From: Paenibacillus spiritus | GTDB taxonomy: Bacteria > Bacillota > Bacilli > Paenibacillales > Paenibacillaceae | Assembly: GCF_008710135.1 (NCBI RefSeq) | Contig: NZ_VYKK01000004.1 | Location: 496,001 to 560,000, forward strand | DNA length: 64,000 bases | Direction of reading: 5' to 3' | Shown here: piece after piece, positions 63,558-64,000 of the stretch | Layout: the number at the start of each line of letters is the position of its first letter | Position numbering within the stretch: the first letter of the stretch is position 1 | Translations under genes and position numbers: made by a program | Notes under the pieces: generated by a model | What the model was told of the DNA's origin: nothing | The model's input: the letters and a program-made list of their open reading frames with translations, nothing else | The model's database searches: none

Positions 63558-64000
63558 TTGGCAACCAGAGTGAGCTTTCCAGTAGAAATAAAGATGAAAG
63601 CTATAGAAATGAGGTTAGCACAAGTTCCGGTGAGAGAGGTTATGGAAGAGCTGGGAATACGGAATAGGACACAGATAAAGACATGGATGAGCTGGTACCC
63701 GAACACTCTTCAGAGCTTGAAAAGGTAAAAGCAGAGAATCGGTTTCTTAAACAGCAATTAGACAAGCGGGTTCAGTGGATTATGCAGCGTGAGGGACTAC
63801 AATGCCGCGCAAGGGTGAAGAAACAAAAGACGACAGGGCAACTCGCACAACCTGCGGAGCATCTGCCCAATCGGCAATTTCATGCGTCAGGCCCCTTGCA
63901 AAAACTAGTCACGGACCTTACCTGCTTGCCGTTTTGGGGCAGGATGCTGTACCTTTCAAGTATCTTAGATCTGTACAACAGAGAAATTGTCGCTTACAGG
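63558..64000 (+). pseudogene. IS3-family transposase remnant with internal deletions, continuing past the window
   Basis: GGAGGTG precedes a TTG start at 63558. OrfA reads LATRVSFPVEIKMKAIEM and GIRNRTQIKTWMSWY, then meets a frameshift; its stop is at 63726-63728. From 63701 another frame gives EHSSELEKVKAENRFLKQQ, the OrfA leucine-zipper end. It runs directly into OrfB sequence (VQWIMQREGLQCRARVKK, LVTDLTCLPFWGRMLYLSS, ILDLYNREIVAY) with the first catalytic Asp in VTDLT and the second in LDLYN. The end of OrfA and about the first hundred codons of OrfB appear deleted. The frame is open to the window edge. Confidence 0.8.

Overview
The window looks like chromosomal DNA of a GC-rich, endospore-forming Firmicute, most probably Paenibacillus or a close relative. 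The evidence is the sporulation and germination genes spoIIP and gpr, a CIRCE-controlled hrcA-grpE-dnaK-dnaJ cluster, a T-box in front of leuS, S-layer-homology (SLH) surface proteins, and YesM/YesN-type two-component genes beside lipoprotein-dependent sugar ABC transporters. No rRNA, tRNA or CRISPR array was recognised.

Region 1 (1-39.6 kb) is mostly conserved core, read on the minus strand. In transcription order it runs leuS, (comER divergent), comEA, comEB, comEC, two ECF sigma/anti-sigma pairs, holA, (rpsT divergent), gpr, spoIIP, a yqxA-position gene, lepA, hemW, hrcA, grpE, dnaK, dnaJ and, at the far left edge, prmA. This is the order known from Bacillus subtilis with local insertions: the two ECF modules between comEC and holA, an acetyltransferase and a calcium P-type ATPase between hemW and hrcA, and about nine kilobases between dnaJ and prmA. 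That last insert holds small stress-like proteins, an AraC regulator divergent from an ABC exporter, a large SLH protein and tag.

Region 2 (39.8-57.8 kb) is a beta-glucan utilisation locus between an AI-2E-family permease gene and a cysteine desulfurase/PRC-barrel block. It encodes two secreted lichenases, a 1557-residue cell-wall-anchored GH16 enzyme with several carbohydrate-binding modules, an ABC importer (binding lipoprotein and two permeases), a GH94-type phosphorylase, a second lone binding lipoprotein, and a membrane histidine kinase with an AraC-type response regulator. The model is extracellular cleavage, oligosaccharide import and intracellular phosphorolysis. The main discovery is a shared operator: all four transcription units that make the enzymes and the importer carry TTGKTAT-N13-TTGGTAT (20-bp period, K = G or T), with a -10 hexamer 22 or 23 bp downstream. 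This is most simply the binding site of the locus's own YesN-like regulator.

Region 3 (57.9-60.8 kb) returns to conserved housekeeping genes: a zinc-ribbon protein, a PRC-barrel protein, a cysteine desulfurase and a ferritin-like protein. Region 4 (60.8-64 kb) is visibly AT-richer. It holds a secreted Kelch-repeat protein between two decayed IS3-family transposase genes, which looks like acquired DNA. Other notable structure includes a three-and-a-half-copy 67-bp palindromic repeat between grpE and dnaK and 9-bp repeat expansions inside and just after comEC.
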